A program made the translations under genes and the position numbers. From assembly GCA_035999365.1 (NCBI GenBank), contig DASYGT010000059.1, positions 1 to 39,059 of the forward strand: DNA of 39,059 nucleotides, read 5' to 3'. This DNA comes from DASYGT01 sp035999365. Lineage in GTDB: Bacteria; Actinomycetota; Actinomycetes; Mycobacteriales; Jatrophihabitantaceae. The notes beneath the pieces were generated by a model. That model was not told the DNA's origin. It saw only the letters and a program-made list of their open reading frames with translations, and did not search any database. Below are positions 7,385 through 15,962 of this stretch, piece by piece. The stretch's first letter is position 1. Each line of letters begins with the position of its first letter.

Positions 7385-7390
7385 ATCGTA
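7385..7390 (-). promoter_or_regulatory. -10 box of a leaderless ATP-grasp transcript
   Basis: Minus-strand TACGAT is six bases upstream of ATG 7378. There is no ribosome-binding site. The box helps to discard a longer in-frame reading that begins at 7615 inside ctaB. Confidence 0.5.
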
Positions 7391-7403
7391 AGTCGTGCCG
7401 TGT

Positions 7404-7465
7404 GGGGCGACGCGGGGCGACGCCGCGCGACGCCGCGCGACGACGCGGACGACGCGGGGCGACGC
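7404..7465. repeat. GC-rich 10-base imperfect tandem repeat
   Basis: Units of GGGGCGACGC at 7404-7413, 7414-7423 and 7456-7465, with CGCGCGACGC/A variants between them. The tract occupies most of the gap between the ctaB stop codon and the ATP-grasp promoter. It has no T-rich tail and is not a classical terminator. Confidence 0.7.
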
Positions 7466-7472
7466 CGGTGAC

Positions 7473-8447
7473 TCAGCGCAGGAACGTGTCGACGGCGATC
7501 GCGACGAACACGAAGGCGAGGTAGCTGTTGGACAGATGGAACAGCTGCATCGCCTGGGGATTCTCGCCACGGACGGTGCGGCGCAGCAACCGGTGCGCCC
7601 CCGCCAGAAGAGCAATGCCCGCGACGGCCGCCGCGGCGCCGTACACCCACCCGGTGGCCAGCGGCCAGAGGACGAGAGTCGCGGCCACGGTCAGCCAGGA
7701 ATAGACAACGATCTCGCGCGCGACCCGCAGCGGCGAAGCGACGACGGGAAGCATGGGCACGGCCGCCCGCGCGTAGTCGTCGCGGTACCGGATCGCCAGC
7801 GCCCAGAAGTGCGGCGGGGTCCAGAAGAAGACGATCGCGAACATGGCCACCGGCGTCCAGGACAGTCCGCCCGTGACGGCGGACCAGCCGATGAGCACCG
7901 GCATACACCCGGCCGCACCGCCCCACACGATGTTCTGCGCGGTACGCCGCTTGAGCAGCATGGTGTAGACGACGACATAGAACGCGATGGCGAGGAGCGT
8001 CAGCCCGGCGGCAAGCCAGTTCGTCGCGGCCGCCATCATCGCCACGGCTGCGACGCCGAGCGCGAGGCCGAAGATGAGCGCACCCCGTGGCGAGACGTCT
8101 TCGCGGGCCAGCGGGCGGTGGCCGGTGCGGCGCATGACTGCGTCGATGTCGCGGTCGACGTAGCAGTTGAGCGCATTCGCACTGCCCGCTGCCAGGGTGC
8201 CACCGAACATCGTCGTGACGACGACGGCCCATCCGGGTAGACCACGCGCGGCGAGGATCATCGCCGGCAGTGTGGTGACGAGCAGAAGCTCGATAATGCG
8301 CGGCTTGGTCAGGGCGACGTAGGCCTGAAGGGTCGTGCGGCGCCGTCGGCGATCGACCCGGACCGGGCTCATCGCAGTGCCGTTCGGCGCCGTCGATGCG
8401 TCCCCGTCGAAGCCCGTAGAGACGGGCGCAACCGGGGTCTGCGTCAC
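7473..8447 (-). CDS. ctaB: Protoheme IX farnesyltransferase (heme O synthase)
   Basis: A 324-residue UbiA-family prenyltransferase of the membrane. It adds a farnesyl group to heme B to make heme O, the substrate of CtaA encoded at 3617-4564. The core begins with LQAYVALTKPRIIELLLVTT. The first Asp-rich motif is NALNCYVDRDIDAVMRRT, and about eight to nine hydrophobic helices follow. The first 45 residues are a polar extension before the helical core. GTG 8447 is chosen because TACCCT lies six bases upstream (leaderless); a GTG-to-ATG ladder further in leaves some uncertainty. It is divergent from tkt across 189 bases, the usual actinobacterial arrangement. Confidence 0.92.
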   Translation of the reverse strand: MTQTPVAPVSTGFDGDASTAPNGTAMSPVRVDRRRRRTTLQAYVALTKPRIIELLLVTTLPAMILAARGLPGWAVVVTTMFGGTLAAGSANALNCYVDRDIDAVMRRTGHRPLAREDVSPRGALIFGLALGVAAVAMMAAATNWLAAGLTLLAIAFYVVVYTMLLKRRTAQNIVWGGAAGCMPVLIGWSAVTGGLSWTPVAMFAIVFFWTPPHFWALAIRYRDDYARAAVPMLPVVASPLRVAREIVVYSWLTVAATLVLWPLATGWVYGAAAAVAGIALLAGAHRLLRRTVRGENPQAMQLFHLSNSYLAFVFVAIAVDTFLR

Positions 8448-8453
8448 GGGACC

Positions 8454-8459
8454 AGGGTA
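8454..8459 (-). promoter_or_regulatory. -10 box of a leaderless ctaB transcript
   Basis: Minus-strand TACCCT is separated by six bases from GTG 8447, without a Shine-Dalgarno sequence. Confidence 0.5.
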
Positions 8460-8541
8460 TCTGCCGTACGCGCCGCGCTCGACGCCAGTCTCACCCATCG
8501 CTGGCCGACCGCGTGGCCGGTGGCGACGACGGTGATGTGGC

Positions 8542-8547
8542 TAGGCT
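8542..8547 (+). promoter_or_regulatory. Candidate -10 box for the tkt operon
   Basis: TAGGCT in the ctaB-tkt divergent region, predicting a transcription start near 8554 and a leader of about 80 bases before the chosen tkt start. No convincing -35 element or riboswitch was seen in this leader. Confidence 0.4.
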
Positions 8548-8636
8548 GAACTGGTACGGCGGCTACTCCCGGCGTGACGGGGCAGAGACTTGTCGAAGGG
8601 ACTCGATCGACGGTGACCGACAGCGAGGGGCGCGTC

Positions 8637-10733
8637 GTGACGACGCATCCGAAGTGGTGGACCGAGCTGGACACGAAGGCCGTCGACACGGCGCGATTGC
8701 TGGCCGCTGATGCCGTGCAGAAGGTCGGCAACGGGCATCCGGGAACGGCGATGAGCCTGGCGCCACTCGCCTACCTGCTGTACCAGCGGGTCATGAGGCA
8801 CGACCCGACGGATCCGAACTGGGTTGCCCGCGACCGGTTCATCCTGTCGAACGGGCACGCGTCGCTCACGCAGTACTGCCAGCTGTTCCTCAGTGGATAC
8901 GGGCTCGAGCTGTCCGACCTGCAGGCACTGCGTACCTGGGGGTCGCTCACCCCGGGCCATCCGGAGCACGGTCACACCGCTGGGGTCGAGGTCACCACGG
9001 GGCCCCTCGGCCAGGGCGTCGGAAACGCGGTGGGCATGGCGATGGCCGCCCGCCGCGAACGCGGGCTGTTCGACCCCGACGCGGCCCCAGGTGAGTCTCC
9101 GTTCGATCACCACATCTACGTGATCGCCGGCGACGGATGCCTCGAGGAGGGCATCTCCAGCGAGGCGTCCTCACTGGCCGGGCATCAACAACTCGGCAAC
9201 CTGACCCTGTTCTACGACGACAACCACATCTCGATCGAGGACGACACGAACATCGCATTCAGCGAGGACGTGCTTCGTCGGTACGAGGCGTACGGGTGGC
9301 ACGTGCAGCGCGTCGACTCGGGCGAGGACGTCGTCGCACTGGAACGGGCGATCGGCAAGGCCCAGCAGGTCGTCGACAAGCCGTCGATCATCGCCGTCCG
9401 CACGATCATCGGCTGGCCCGCGCCGACGAAGCAGAACACCGGTTCGGCACACGGCGCGGCCCTCGGTGAGGAGGAGATCCGCAGGACGAAGGAGATCCTG
9501 GGCTTCGACCCGGACGTGCACTTCGCCGTTGGCGCCGACGTGCTGGCCCACACGCGCGAGGTCGTCAACCGCTCGCGTGAGGCGCATGCCGCGTGGCAAC
9601 CGCGGTTCGATGCGTGGGCGGCGGGGAACCCGGACCGCGCCGCGCTCTTCGATCGGGTGATCCGCCGCGAGCTGCCGCCGGGCTGGGCCGAGACGCTGCC
9701 CACGTTCGCCGCCGAGAAGGACGGCAAGCCCAACGCCGTGTCGACGCGCGCCGCATCGGGCAAGGTGCTCAGCGCGCTGGCCGGTGTGCTGCCCGAGCTC
9801 TGGGGCGGCTCCGCAGACCTCGCCGAAAGCAACAACACCACGATGGAAGGCGAGCCGAGCTTCGTGCCGTCGGTCCACCAGACGAAGGAGTGGCCGGGCG
9901 GCCCGTACGGGCGCACCCTGCACTTCGGCATCCGCGAACACGCCATGGGCTCGATCATGAACGGCATCACGCTGCACGGCGCCACCCGCGTCTACGGCGG
10001 GACGTTCCTCGTGTTCAGCGACTACATGCGGCCCCCCGTACGGCTGGCAGCGCTGATGCAACTGCCGACCATCTACGTCTGGACGCACGACTCGATCGGC
10101 CTCGGCGGAGACGGACCGACGCACCAGCCGATCGAGCATCTCGCCGCGCTGCGGGCGATGCCCGGCCTCGACGTGGTGCGGCCCGCGGATGCGAACGAGA
10201 CGGCCGCGTGCTGGAAGGCGACGCTCGAACACACCGACCGCCCGACCGCTCTGGTGCTGTCCCGCCAGAACCTGCCGGTCCTCGAGCCGTCGAGGGTCGT
10301 CGATGCAGCGAAGGGCGGGTACGTTCTCGCCGAGGCGTCGGCAGGACTGCCGGACGTGATCATCGTCGCGACGGGTTCGGAGGTGTCACTCGCGATCGAC
10401 GCGCGCGAACGGCTCGAGGCCGAGGGCAGGCCCACCCGCGTCGTGTCGATGCCGTGCCGCGAATGGTTCGACGCACAGCCGCCCTCGTACCGGCAGCAGG
10501 TGCTTCCGCCGGATATCAAGGCCAGGGTCAGCGTCGAGGCCGCAGTGAAGCAGGGCTGGCGCGAGATCGTGGGCGACGCCGGCGAGATCATCAGCATCGA
10601 GCACTACGGCGCGAGCGCAGAGGGCGGCGTCCTGTTCGAGCAGTTCGGCTTCACGCCCGATCGCGTCGTTGCCGCGGCCCACGCGGCGCTCGAACGCGCC
10701 GGCCAGATCCGCGGCGCCACTACCGGCAACTGA
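8637..10733 (+). CDS. tkt: Transketolase
   Basis: A 698-residue thiamine-diphosphate enzyme moving two-carbon units between sugar phosphates in the non-oxidative pentose-phosphate pathway. Visible motifs are VGNGHPGTAMSLAP near the N-terminus, the ThDP-binding GDGCLEEGISSEASSLAG with YDDN about 30 residues on, the FGIREHAMGSIMNG loop of the pyrimidine domain, and HDSIGLGGDGPTHQP. The length matches actinobacterial transketolases. GTG 8637 is chosen because GAGGGG lies six bases upstream; GTG 8613 and GTG 8574 are in frame and cannot be excluded. It is the first gene of the tkt-tal-zwf-opcA-pgl operon, 22 bases before tal. Confidence 0.95.
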   Translation: MTTHPKWWTELDTKAVDTARLLAADAVQKVGNGHPGTAMSLAPLAYLLYQRVMRHDPTDPNWVARDRFILSNGHASLTQYCQLFLSGYGLELSDLQALRTWGSLTPGHPEHGHTAGVEVTTGPLGQGVGNAVGMAMAARRERGLFDPDAAPGESPFDHHIYVIAGDGCLEEGISSEASSLAGHQQLGNLTLFYDDNHISIEDDTNIAFSEDVLRRYEAYGWHVQRVDSGEDVVALERAIGKAQQVVDKPSIIAVRTIIGWPAPTKQNTGSAHGAALGEEEIRRTKEILGFDPDVHFAVGADVLAHTREVVNRSREAHAAWQPRFDAWAAGNPDRAALFDRVIRRELPPGWAETLPTFAAEKDGKPNAVSTRAASGKVLSALAGVLPELWGGSADLAESNNTTMEGEPSFVPSVHQTKEWPGGPYGRTLHFGIREHAMGSIMNGITLHGATRVYGGTFLVFSDYMRPPVRLAALMQLPTIYVWTHDSIGLGGDGPTHQPIEHLAALRAMPGLDVVRPADANETAACWKATLEHTDRPTALVLSRQNLPVLEPSRVVDAAKGGYVLAEASAGLPDVIIVATGSEVSLAIDARERLEAEGRPTRVVSMPCREWFDAQPPSYRQQVLPPDIKARVSVEAAVKQGWREIVGDAGEIISIEHYGASAEGGVLFEQFGFTPDRVVAAAHAALERAGQIRGATTGN

Positions 10734-10755
10734 GATTCCCGCTAAGGAGACAGAT

Positions 10756-11865
10756 ATGAGTGACCCGCTCGCCGATCTCTCGGACCAGGACGTCTCCATC
10801 TGGCTCGACGACATCAGCCGTGAACGACTGGAGTCCGGGAATCTGGACGACCTCGTCAAGCACAAGCACGTCGTCGGCGTGACAAGCAACCCGACGATCT
10901 TCCAGAAGGCACTGGAGAAGGGCACTGCGTACGACGAGCAGGTGCGCGAACTCGCAATGCGCCAGATCCCCATCGACGGCGCCGTGCGCTACCTCATGGC
11001 CTATGACATCCGCTGGGCCTGCGACGTCCTGATGCCGGTGTTCGAGAGCACCGGCGGCCAGGACGGCCGCGTGTCGATCGAGGTCGACCCGCGCATCGCA
11101 CACGACGCCGAACGCACGACGGCCGAGGCGAAGGCGCTGCACTGGCTCGTCGACCGGCCCAACGTCCTCATCAAGATCCCGGCCACTGTCGAGGGTCTGG
11201 ACGCCATCACGGCGGCCACGGCTGAAGGAATCAGCGTGAACATCACGCTGATCTTCGGCCTCGACCGCTACGACGCGGTGATGGACGCCTATCTCGCCGG
11301 CCTCGAACAAGCCAAGGCGCGTGGCATCAACATCGCCACGATCCGCTCGGTCGCCTCGTTCTTCGTTTCGCGCGTCGACACCGAGATCGACAAGCGACTG
11401 GACAAGCTCGGCACCGACGAGGCGAAACAGCTGCGCGGCAAGGCCGGCATCGCCAATGCTCGGCTGGCGTACGAGCGATTCGACCAAGTGGTCACCTCCG
11501 ATCGCTGGCGCATCCTCGAGCAGGCGGGCGCAAACGTGCAGCGTCCGCTCTGGGCATCCACCGGCGTGAAGGATCCTGCGTACGACGACACCATGTACGT
11601 CGTCGACCTGGTTGCCCCGCACACGGTGAACACGATGCCGGAAGCCACGCTCGACGCCGTCGCCGATCACGGCGTGATCCGCGGCAACGCCATCGAGGGC
11701 ACCTACGAGGAGTCTCGCGAGGTCATCGACCGGCTCAACGCACTCGGCATCAGCTACGACGACGTGATCGAACTGCTCGAGGTCGAGGCCGTGCAGAAGT
11801 TCGAGGACTCGTACGCGCAGCTCGCCGAGAGCGTTCGGGGGCAGCTGGACGCCGCCACGTCATGA
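10756..11865 (+). CDS. tal: Transaldolase
   Basis: A 369-residue class I transaldolase. It transfers a dihydroxyacetone unit between sedoheptulose 7-phosphate and glyceraldehyde 3-phosphate through a Schiff base. The catalytic lysine is K140 in NVLIKIPAT. The N-terminal signature GVTSNPTIFQKAL and the central EGISVNITLIF strand are clear. ATG 10756 has an excellent ribosome-binding site (AAGGAGA). The stop overlaps the zwf start (ATGA), so tal and zwf are translationally coupled. Confidence 0.95.
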   Translation: MSDPLADLSDQDVSIWLDDISRERLESGNLDDLVKHKHVVGVTSNPTIFQKALEKGTAYDEQVRELAMRQIPIDGAVRYLMAYDIRWACDVLMPVFESTGGQDGRVSIEVDPRIAHDAERTTAEAKALHWLVDRPNVLIKIPATVEGLDAITAATAEGISVNITLIFGLDRYDAVMDAYLAGLEQAKARGINIATIRSVASFFVSRVDTEIDKRLDKLGTDEAKQLRGKAGIANARLAYERFDQVVTSDRWRILEQAGANVQRPLWASTGVKDPAYDDTMYVVDLVAPHTVNTMPEATLDAVADHGVIRGNAIEGTYEESREVIDRLNALGISYDDVIELLEVEAVQKFEDSYAQLAESVRGQLDAATS

Positions 11866-13526
11866 GCGACGCCTCGTCGACCGCAGCGGCGGACGCCAGC
11901 TCTGGGGAGGGGGCACCGCTGACCACCGTGCCGCGTCCCGCCGCCGCATCTGTCGGCGCCCCGGGCTCGGCGGCGGCCGCCGCCACGGTCGGCCGGCCTG
12001 ACGCGCCGGCGGGAAACCTGCTCCGTGATCCGCGCGATCGACGCCTGCCGCGCACCCCGGAGCCCTGCGCGTTGGTGGTCTTCGGTGTCACCGGCGACCT
12101 GGCGCGCAAGAAGCTGCTGCCTGCCATCTACGACCTGGCCAACCGCGGCCTGCTCCCGCCGGACTTTGTCCTGCTCGGCTTCGCGCGCCGCGATTGGGGC
12201 GACGGCGACTTCGAGTCGATGGCACGCAAGTCGGCGAAAGACCACGCCCGCACCTCGTGGAACGACGAGGTCTGGAGGCGGCTCTGCACGAACATCAAGT
12301 TCGTTCCGGGCGCGTTCGACGACGAGGAGGCATTCGACACGCTGGCCGAGACCCTCGACAGCCTGCGCGAGAGCCACAACATCAAGGGCAACGCAGCCTT
12401 CTACCTGTCGATCCCGCCCAGCCTCTTCCCCGTCGTGCTGCATCAGATGCAGCGCACCGGAATGGCCGACAACGCCAAGAGTGGTGGCTGGCGGCGGGTC
12501 GTCGTCGAGAAGCCGTTCGGGCACGACCTGCAGAGCGCGCTGGAACTCAACCGACTGGTCGACAACGTCTTCACGGCACAGGACGTCTTTCGAATCGACC
12601 ACTACCTCGGCAAGGAAACCGTCCAGAACATCATGGCGCTGCGCTTCGCCAATCAGCTGTTCGAACCGGTGTGGAACTCCAATTACGTCGACTCGGTACA
12701 GATCACGATGGCCGAGGATGTCGGCATCGGTGGGCGCGCTGCCTTCTACGACGCGACGGGTGCCGCTCGCGACGTGCTGCAGAACCACTTGCTGCAACTG
12801 CTGGCCTTGACCGCCATGGAGGAGCCCGTCGAGTTCTCGCCGGAGTCGATCCGGACCGAGAAGATCAAGGTGCTGCGGGCCATCTCGCTGCCGCCTGACC
12901 GGGCCACCTACGCCGTCCGGGGGCAGTACGACCAGGGCTGGCTCGCCGGCGAGCGGGTGCCCGCCTACCGGGCCGAGCAGGACATCCCGCCCGACTCGCG
13001 CACGGAGACGTACGCGGCCGTACGGCTGGGTGTCGAGACGCGGCGCTGGGCAGGTGTGCCGTTCTACATGCGCACCGGTAAGCGGCTGCCACGGCGGGTC
13101 ACCGAGATCGGCGTGCTGTTCAAGAAGGCCCCGCACCTGCCCTTCAGCGCGACGGACACCGAGGAACTCGGCCACAACCAGCTGGTGATCCGGGTTCAGC
13201 CGGACGAGGGCGTGACGTTGAAGTTCGGTTCGAAGGTTCCCGGCTCGTCGATGGAGGTGCGCGACGTCGCGATGGACTTCCTCTACGGCGAGGCATTCAC
13301 CGAGGCCTCGCCAGAGGCATACGAGCGGCTGATCCTCGACGTCCTCATCGGCGACGCGACGCTGTTTCCCCGCAACGACGAGGTCGAGGCGTCCTGGCGG
13401 GTCATCGACCCGCTCGAGGAGTTCTGGGCCGACCACGAGCCGAACCTGTACCGCGCTGGCGAGTGGGGGCCGAAGGAGGCCGACGAGATGCTCGCCCGCG
13501 ACGGCCGGAACTGGAGGCGGCCATGA
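11862..13526 (+). CDS. zwf: Glucose-6-phosphate 1-dehydrogenase
   Basis: A 554-residue enzyme of the oxidative pentose-phosphate pathway that makes NADPH and 6-phosphogluconolactone. The nucleotide-binding motif is GVTGDLARKKLLPAIYDLA (75-93), and the substrate-binding signature is RIDHYLGKE (about 244-252). A low-complexity Ala/Ser/Pro extension of about 50 residues precedes the family start (LRDPRDRRLPR). The ATG at 11862 overlaps the tal stop. An internal GTG at 11928 has a purine-rich tract (11903-11912) too far upstream to be a standard ribosome-binding site, so I keep the long form. OpcA, its assembly factor, follows with an ATGA overlap. Confidence 0.94.
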   Translation: MSDASSTAAADASSGEGAPLTTVPRPAAASVGAPGSAAAAATVGRPDAPAGNLLRDPRDRRLPRTPEPCALVVFGVTGDLARKKLLPAIYDLANRGLLPPDFVLLGFARRDWGDGDFESMARKSAKDHARTSWNDEVWRRLCTNIKFVPGAFDDEEAFDTLAETLDSLRESHNIKGNAAFYLSIPPSLFPVVLHQMQRTGMADNAKSGGWRRVVVEKPFGHDLQSALELNRLVDNVFTAQDVFRIDHYLGKETVQNIMALRFANQLFEPVWNSNYVDSVQITMAEDVGIGGRAAFYDATGAARDVLQNHLLQLLALTAMEEPVEFSPESIRTEKIKVLRAISLPPDRATYAVRGQYDQGWLAGERVPAYRAEQDIPPDSRTETYAAVRLGVETRRWAGVPFYMRTGKRLPRRVTEIGVLFKKAPHLPFSATDTEELGHNQLVIRVQPDEGVTLKFGSKVPGSSMEVRDVAMDFLYGEAFTEASPEAYERLILDVLIGDATLFPRNDEVEASWRVIDPLEEFWADHEPNLYRAGEWGPKEADEMLARDGRNWRRP

Positions 13527-14491
13527 CAACCCTGTGGGACACGACGGGTGGCGCGGTGGTGCGGGCGCTGGCGGCCGAGCGCCGCACGGGCGGCGCCGTG
13601 ACGAGCGGCAATGCGCTCACGCTGGTCGTGGTCGTCGACGAGCAGGACGTCGCCGAGGCCGAGGAGGCGGCGACCATCGCGGCGAGCAAGCACCCGATGC
13701 GGATGCTCATGGTGATCCGGCGCCAGATCGACGCACCGGTGCCGCGGCTGGATGCCGAGGTGCTCATGGGCGGGCGTCTCGGACCGGGCGAGGCCGTCGT
13801 CATGCGGATGCACGGACGGCTGGCGCTGCACGCCGAATCGGTCACCCTGCCACTGCTCGCACCCGATGCTCCAGTGGTGACGTGGTGGCATGGTGCACCG
13901 CCGGACCGGATCGCCTACGACCCGCTCGGTGTGTTCGCGGAGCGACGGATCACGGACGTGTGCCGCTCACCGGACCGGGTAGCCGCGTTGCGTCAGCGCG
14001 CAACTGACTTCGCGCCGGGCGACACCGACCTGGCGTGGACCCGGATCACCGGCTGGCGCGCTGCCCTGGCCTCGGCCTACGACAGCGCGCACGACACCGC
14101 GGTGGCGGCCACCGTCGCCGGCGACGACTCCGATCCGTCGGCGTTGCTGCTGGCCGGCTGGCTCTCGTCGTGCCTGGGCACCTACGTGCCGGTCGAGAAG
14201 GAATCGGGCGACGCAGTCCGGTCCGTGCGCCTCGACTTCGCCGAAGGATCATCGATCACGGCACGACACGACGGCGCCAGGCTGGTGCTGGAGCGTCCGA
14301 ACACCCCCGACTCGTTCGCGCCGTTCCCCGAGCGTTCGCTGGGCGAGCTGCTGGCCGAGGAACTGCGCCGCCTCGATGCCGACGAGATCTACGCCGACGC
14401 GCTGGGAGCGGTGTGCGACACACCGGGGCTGGCCGAACGCCCGGCGAAGCGAGTGCACATCTGGAACGACCCGGCGACGGCGGCGTCGTGA
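13523..14491 (+). CDS. opcA: Glucose-6-phosphate dehydrogenase assembly protein OpcA
   Basis: A 322-residue OpcA-family protein. In actinobacteria and cyanobacteria it is required for assembly and activity of the G6PDH encoded by zwf. The start MTTLWDTTGGAVVRALAAE is typical of the actinobacterial family. Conserved stretches include VTWWHGAPPDRIAYDPLG and the WLSSCLG segment. ATG 13523 overlaps the zwf stop (ATGA) and its own stop overlaps the pgl start (GTGA), consistent with co-production in fixed ratio. Confidence 0.92.
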   Translation: MTTLWDTTGGAVVRALAAERRTGGAVTSGNALTLVVVVDEQDVAEAEEAATIAASKHPMRMLMVIRRQIDAPVPRLDAEVLMGGRLGPGEAVVMRMHGRLALHAESVTLPLLAPDAPVVTWWHGAPPDRIAYDPLGVFAERRITDVCRSPDRVAALRQRATDFAPGDTDLAWTRITGWRAALASAYDSAHDTAVAATVAGDDSDPSALLLAGWLSSCLGTYVPVEKESGDAVRSVRLDFAEGSSITARHDGARLVLERPNTPDSFAPFPERSLGELLAEELRRLDADEIYADALGAVCDTPGLAERPAKRVHIWNDPATAAS

Positions 14492-15282
14492 GCCCGCCGC
14501 CCGAGGTTGTCGTCGCGTCGTCGGCGCGCGAGCTAGCCGACCGCACAGCAGCTCGGCTGGTCGCCGCCCTCGCAACGGCGCTGGATTCCCGGGCGGAAGC
14601 GCACTGGGGGCTCACCGGCGGCGGGATCCTCGAGTCGGTATTCCGTGCAGTCAAGCCGCTGAAAGACTCCGTCGACTGGTCGCGTGTGCACGTGTGGTGG
14701 GGCGACGAGCGTTACGTCGCCAGCGACTCCGACGATCGCAACGACACCGCAGCGTTCGCTGCGCTGCTCGACGCACTCCCCTTGGCTCCGGAGCGAGTGC
14801 ACCGGATGCCGGCAGCCGACCCGGGTTCACCCGACGTGGATGTCGCTGCAGCGGCCTACGCCGCAGAGTTGCGGGCAGCGATCGGCCCCGACGATGCCGC
14901 CGGCGGCACCGGCGTCCCGCGATTCGACGTGATGCTGCTCGGCGTCGGACCGGACGGGCACTGCGCCTCGCTCTTCCCGGGGCGGCCCGGCGTGCATGAG
15001 AACCGGGCCACCGTGATCGGCGTGCGCGACTCACCCAAGCCGCCGCCACTGCGGCTGTCGCTGACCTTTCCGGCGTTGGATGCTGCGGCCGAGATCTGGT
15101 TCGTGGCCTCGGGCCAGGCCAAAGCCCATGCGGTGGCGATGGCGATCAGCGGGGCAGACCCGGCGGAAGTTCCGTCCGCGGGACCGCGAGGTCGGGAACG
15201 CACGCTCTGGCTGATCGATCGCGATGCGGCGCTGGAGTTACCGGCCGCAGGTCAGCACGCCGGGCGGAACAGCCGAGCCTAG
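14488..15282 (+). CDS. pgl: 6-phosphogluconolactonase (DevB/SOL family)
   Basis: A 264-residue NagB-fold enzyme that hydrolyses 6-phosphogluconolactone, the product of Zwf. Motifs: HWGLTGGGILESVF, VHVWWGDERYV, and LLGVGPDGHCASLFPG, with the catalytic His in DGHCASLFP. The GTG start overlaps the opcA stop as GTGA. The TAG stop at 15280-15282 shares a CTAG tetramer with the TAG stop of the convergent rbpA, so the two coding regions end on each other with no terminator between them. Confidence 0.93.
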   Translation: MSPPPEVVVASSARELADRTAARLVAALATALDSRAEAHWGLTGGGILESVFRAVKPLKDSVDWSRVHVWWGDERYVASDSDDRNDTAAFAALLDALPLAPERVHRMPAADPGSPDVDVAAAAYAAELRAAIGPDDAAGGTGVPRFDVMLLGVGPDGHCASLFPGRPGVHENRATVIGVRDSPKPPPLRLSLTFPALDAAAEIWFVASGQAKAHAVAMAISGADPAEVPSAGPRGRERTLWLIDRDAALELPAAGQHAGRNSRA

Positions 15283-15623
15283 GCCTCGCCGCGGCGCGCC
15301 TTCAGCTTCTGCAAAGCCTCTTCGAGGATGGCCGCGCCGTCCTCGTCGCTGCGCCGCTCCTTCACGTAGGCGAGGTGCGTCTTGTACGGCTCGTTGCGTG
15401 GGGCGTTCGGCGGAGTCGCGGACTCGCGCCCGGCGGGAAAGCCGCAGCGCGGGCAGTCCCAGGTGTCCGGCAGCACGGCGTCTATCGCGAAGGCCGGCTT
15501 GACCTCATGACCGTTGGCGCAGAAGAAAGAGACGCGCTGCCGCGGCGCGGACTCGCCCCGCTCCTTCTCCCCCATCGGCCCGGCACCGACTCGGCTGCCA
15601 CGAATGGCACTGCCACCAGCCAC
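15279..15623 (-). CDS. rbpA: RNA polymerase-binding protein RbpA
   Basis: A 114-residue actinobacterial transcription factor that binds group I sigma factor and RNA polymerase and stabilises the open complex. The zinc-binding core is CANGHE and CPRCG (C35, H39, C57, C60). The basic linker (SAIRGSRVGAGPMGEKERGE) precedes it, and the sigma-interaction domain (PYKTHLAYVKERRSDEDG) follows. GTG 15623 has a GAAGGGA ribosome-binding site six bases upstream. It lies downstream of secG on the same strand and ends against pgl. Its position here, rather than elsewhere in the genome as in Mycobacterium, resembles some other actinobacterial orders. Confidence 0.92.
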   Translation of the reverse strand: MAGGSAIRGSRVGAGPMGEKERGESAPRQRVSFFCANGHEVKPAFAIDAVLPDTWDCPRCGFPAGRESATPPNAPRNEPYKTHLAYVKERRSDEDGAAILEEALQKLKARRGEA

Positions 15624-15644
15624 TGATGTTCCCTTCAGGTCGGT

Positions 15645-15657
15645 CCGCCGTCGGCGG
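15645..15657 (-). terminator. Hairpin between secG and rbpA (weak terminator or attenuator)
   Basis: CCGCCG-T-CGGCGG, a perfect small palindrome (practical loop of three bases) in the 52-base gap after the secG stop. There is no T tract, so intrinsic termination is doubtful. Confidence 0.25.
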
Positions 15658-15675
15658 GGTCGCGTCGGCTGCGGA

Positions 15676-15912
15676 TCAGCCGGTGTTCTTGTACAGCAGA
15701 CCCAGCCCGACGATGCAGATCGCCCATACGACACCGGCGATCACCGTGAGGCGATCGAGGTTGCGCTCGACGACCGACGATCCCGACAGGCTGGAGTAGA
15801 ACGATCCGCCGAGCATCGACGACAGTCCACCACCCTTGCCGCGGTGCAGCAGCACCAGCACGACGAGCAGCAGGCTCGTCAGGATGAGCACGATGGACAA
15901 CGTCATGATCAT
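15676..15912 (-). CDS. secG: Preprotein translocase subunit SecG
   Basis: A 78-residue membrane protein, the small accessory subunit of the SecYEG channel. The first transmembrane segment is TLSIVLILTSLLLVVLVLLH. The loop carries the diagnostic RGKGGGLSSMLGG motif, and a second segment is LTVIAGVVWAICIVGLGLLY. ATG 15912 has GAGG seven bases upstream; ATG 15906 (MTL) is an alternative. It lies 50 bases downstream of tpiA, the conserved actinobacterial order. Confidence 0.93.
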   Translation of the reverse strand: MIMTLSIVLILTSLLLVVLVLLHRGKGGGLSSMLGGSFYSSLSGSSVVERNLDRLTVIAGVVWAICIVGLGLLYKNTG

Positions 15913-15962
15913 GAGAATGCCTCAGAAGCCGTTTCGGGTCGGTCGGTCATTGCCGGACAAGA

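Noticed and set aside
7379..7615. 79-residue N-terminal extension of the ATP-grasp protein
   Set aside because: The extension runs through the tandem repeat and the end of ctaB. The family start and a -10 box both point to ATG 7378.
8554..8636. tkt leader examined for a thiamine (TPP) or other riboswitch
   Set aside because: At about 80 bases, it is short and none of the conserved TPP-box motifs could be found.
11754..13529. Open frame of 591 codons on the minus strand
   Set aside because: It is antisense to zwf; the zwf motifs and codon bias identify the plus strand as coding.
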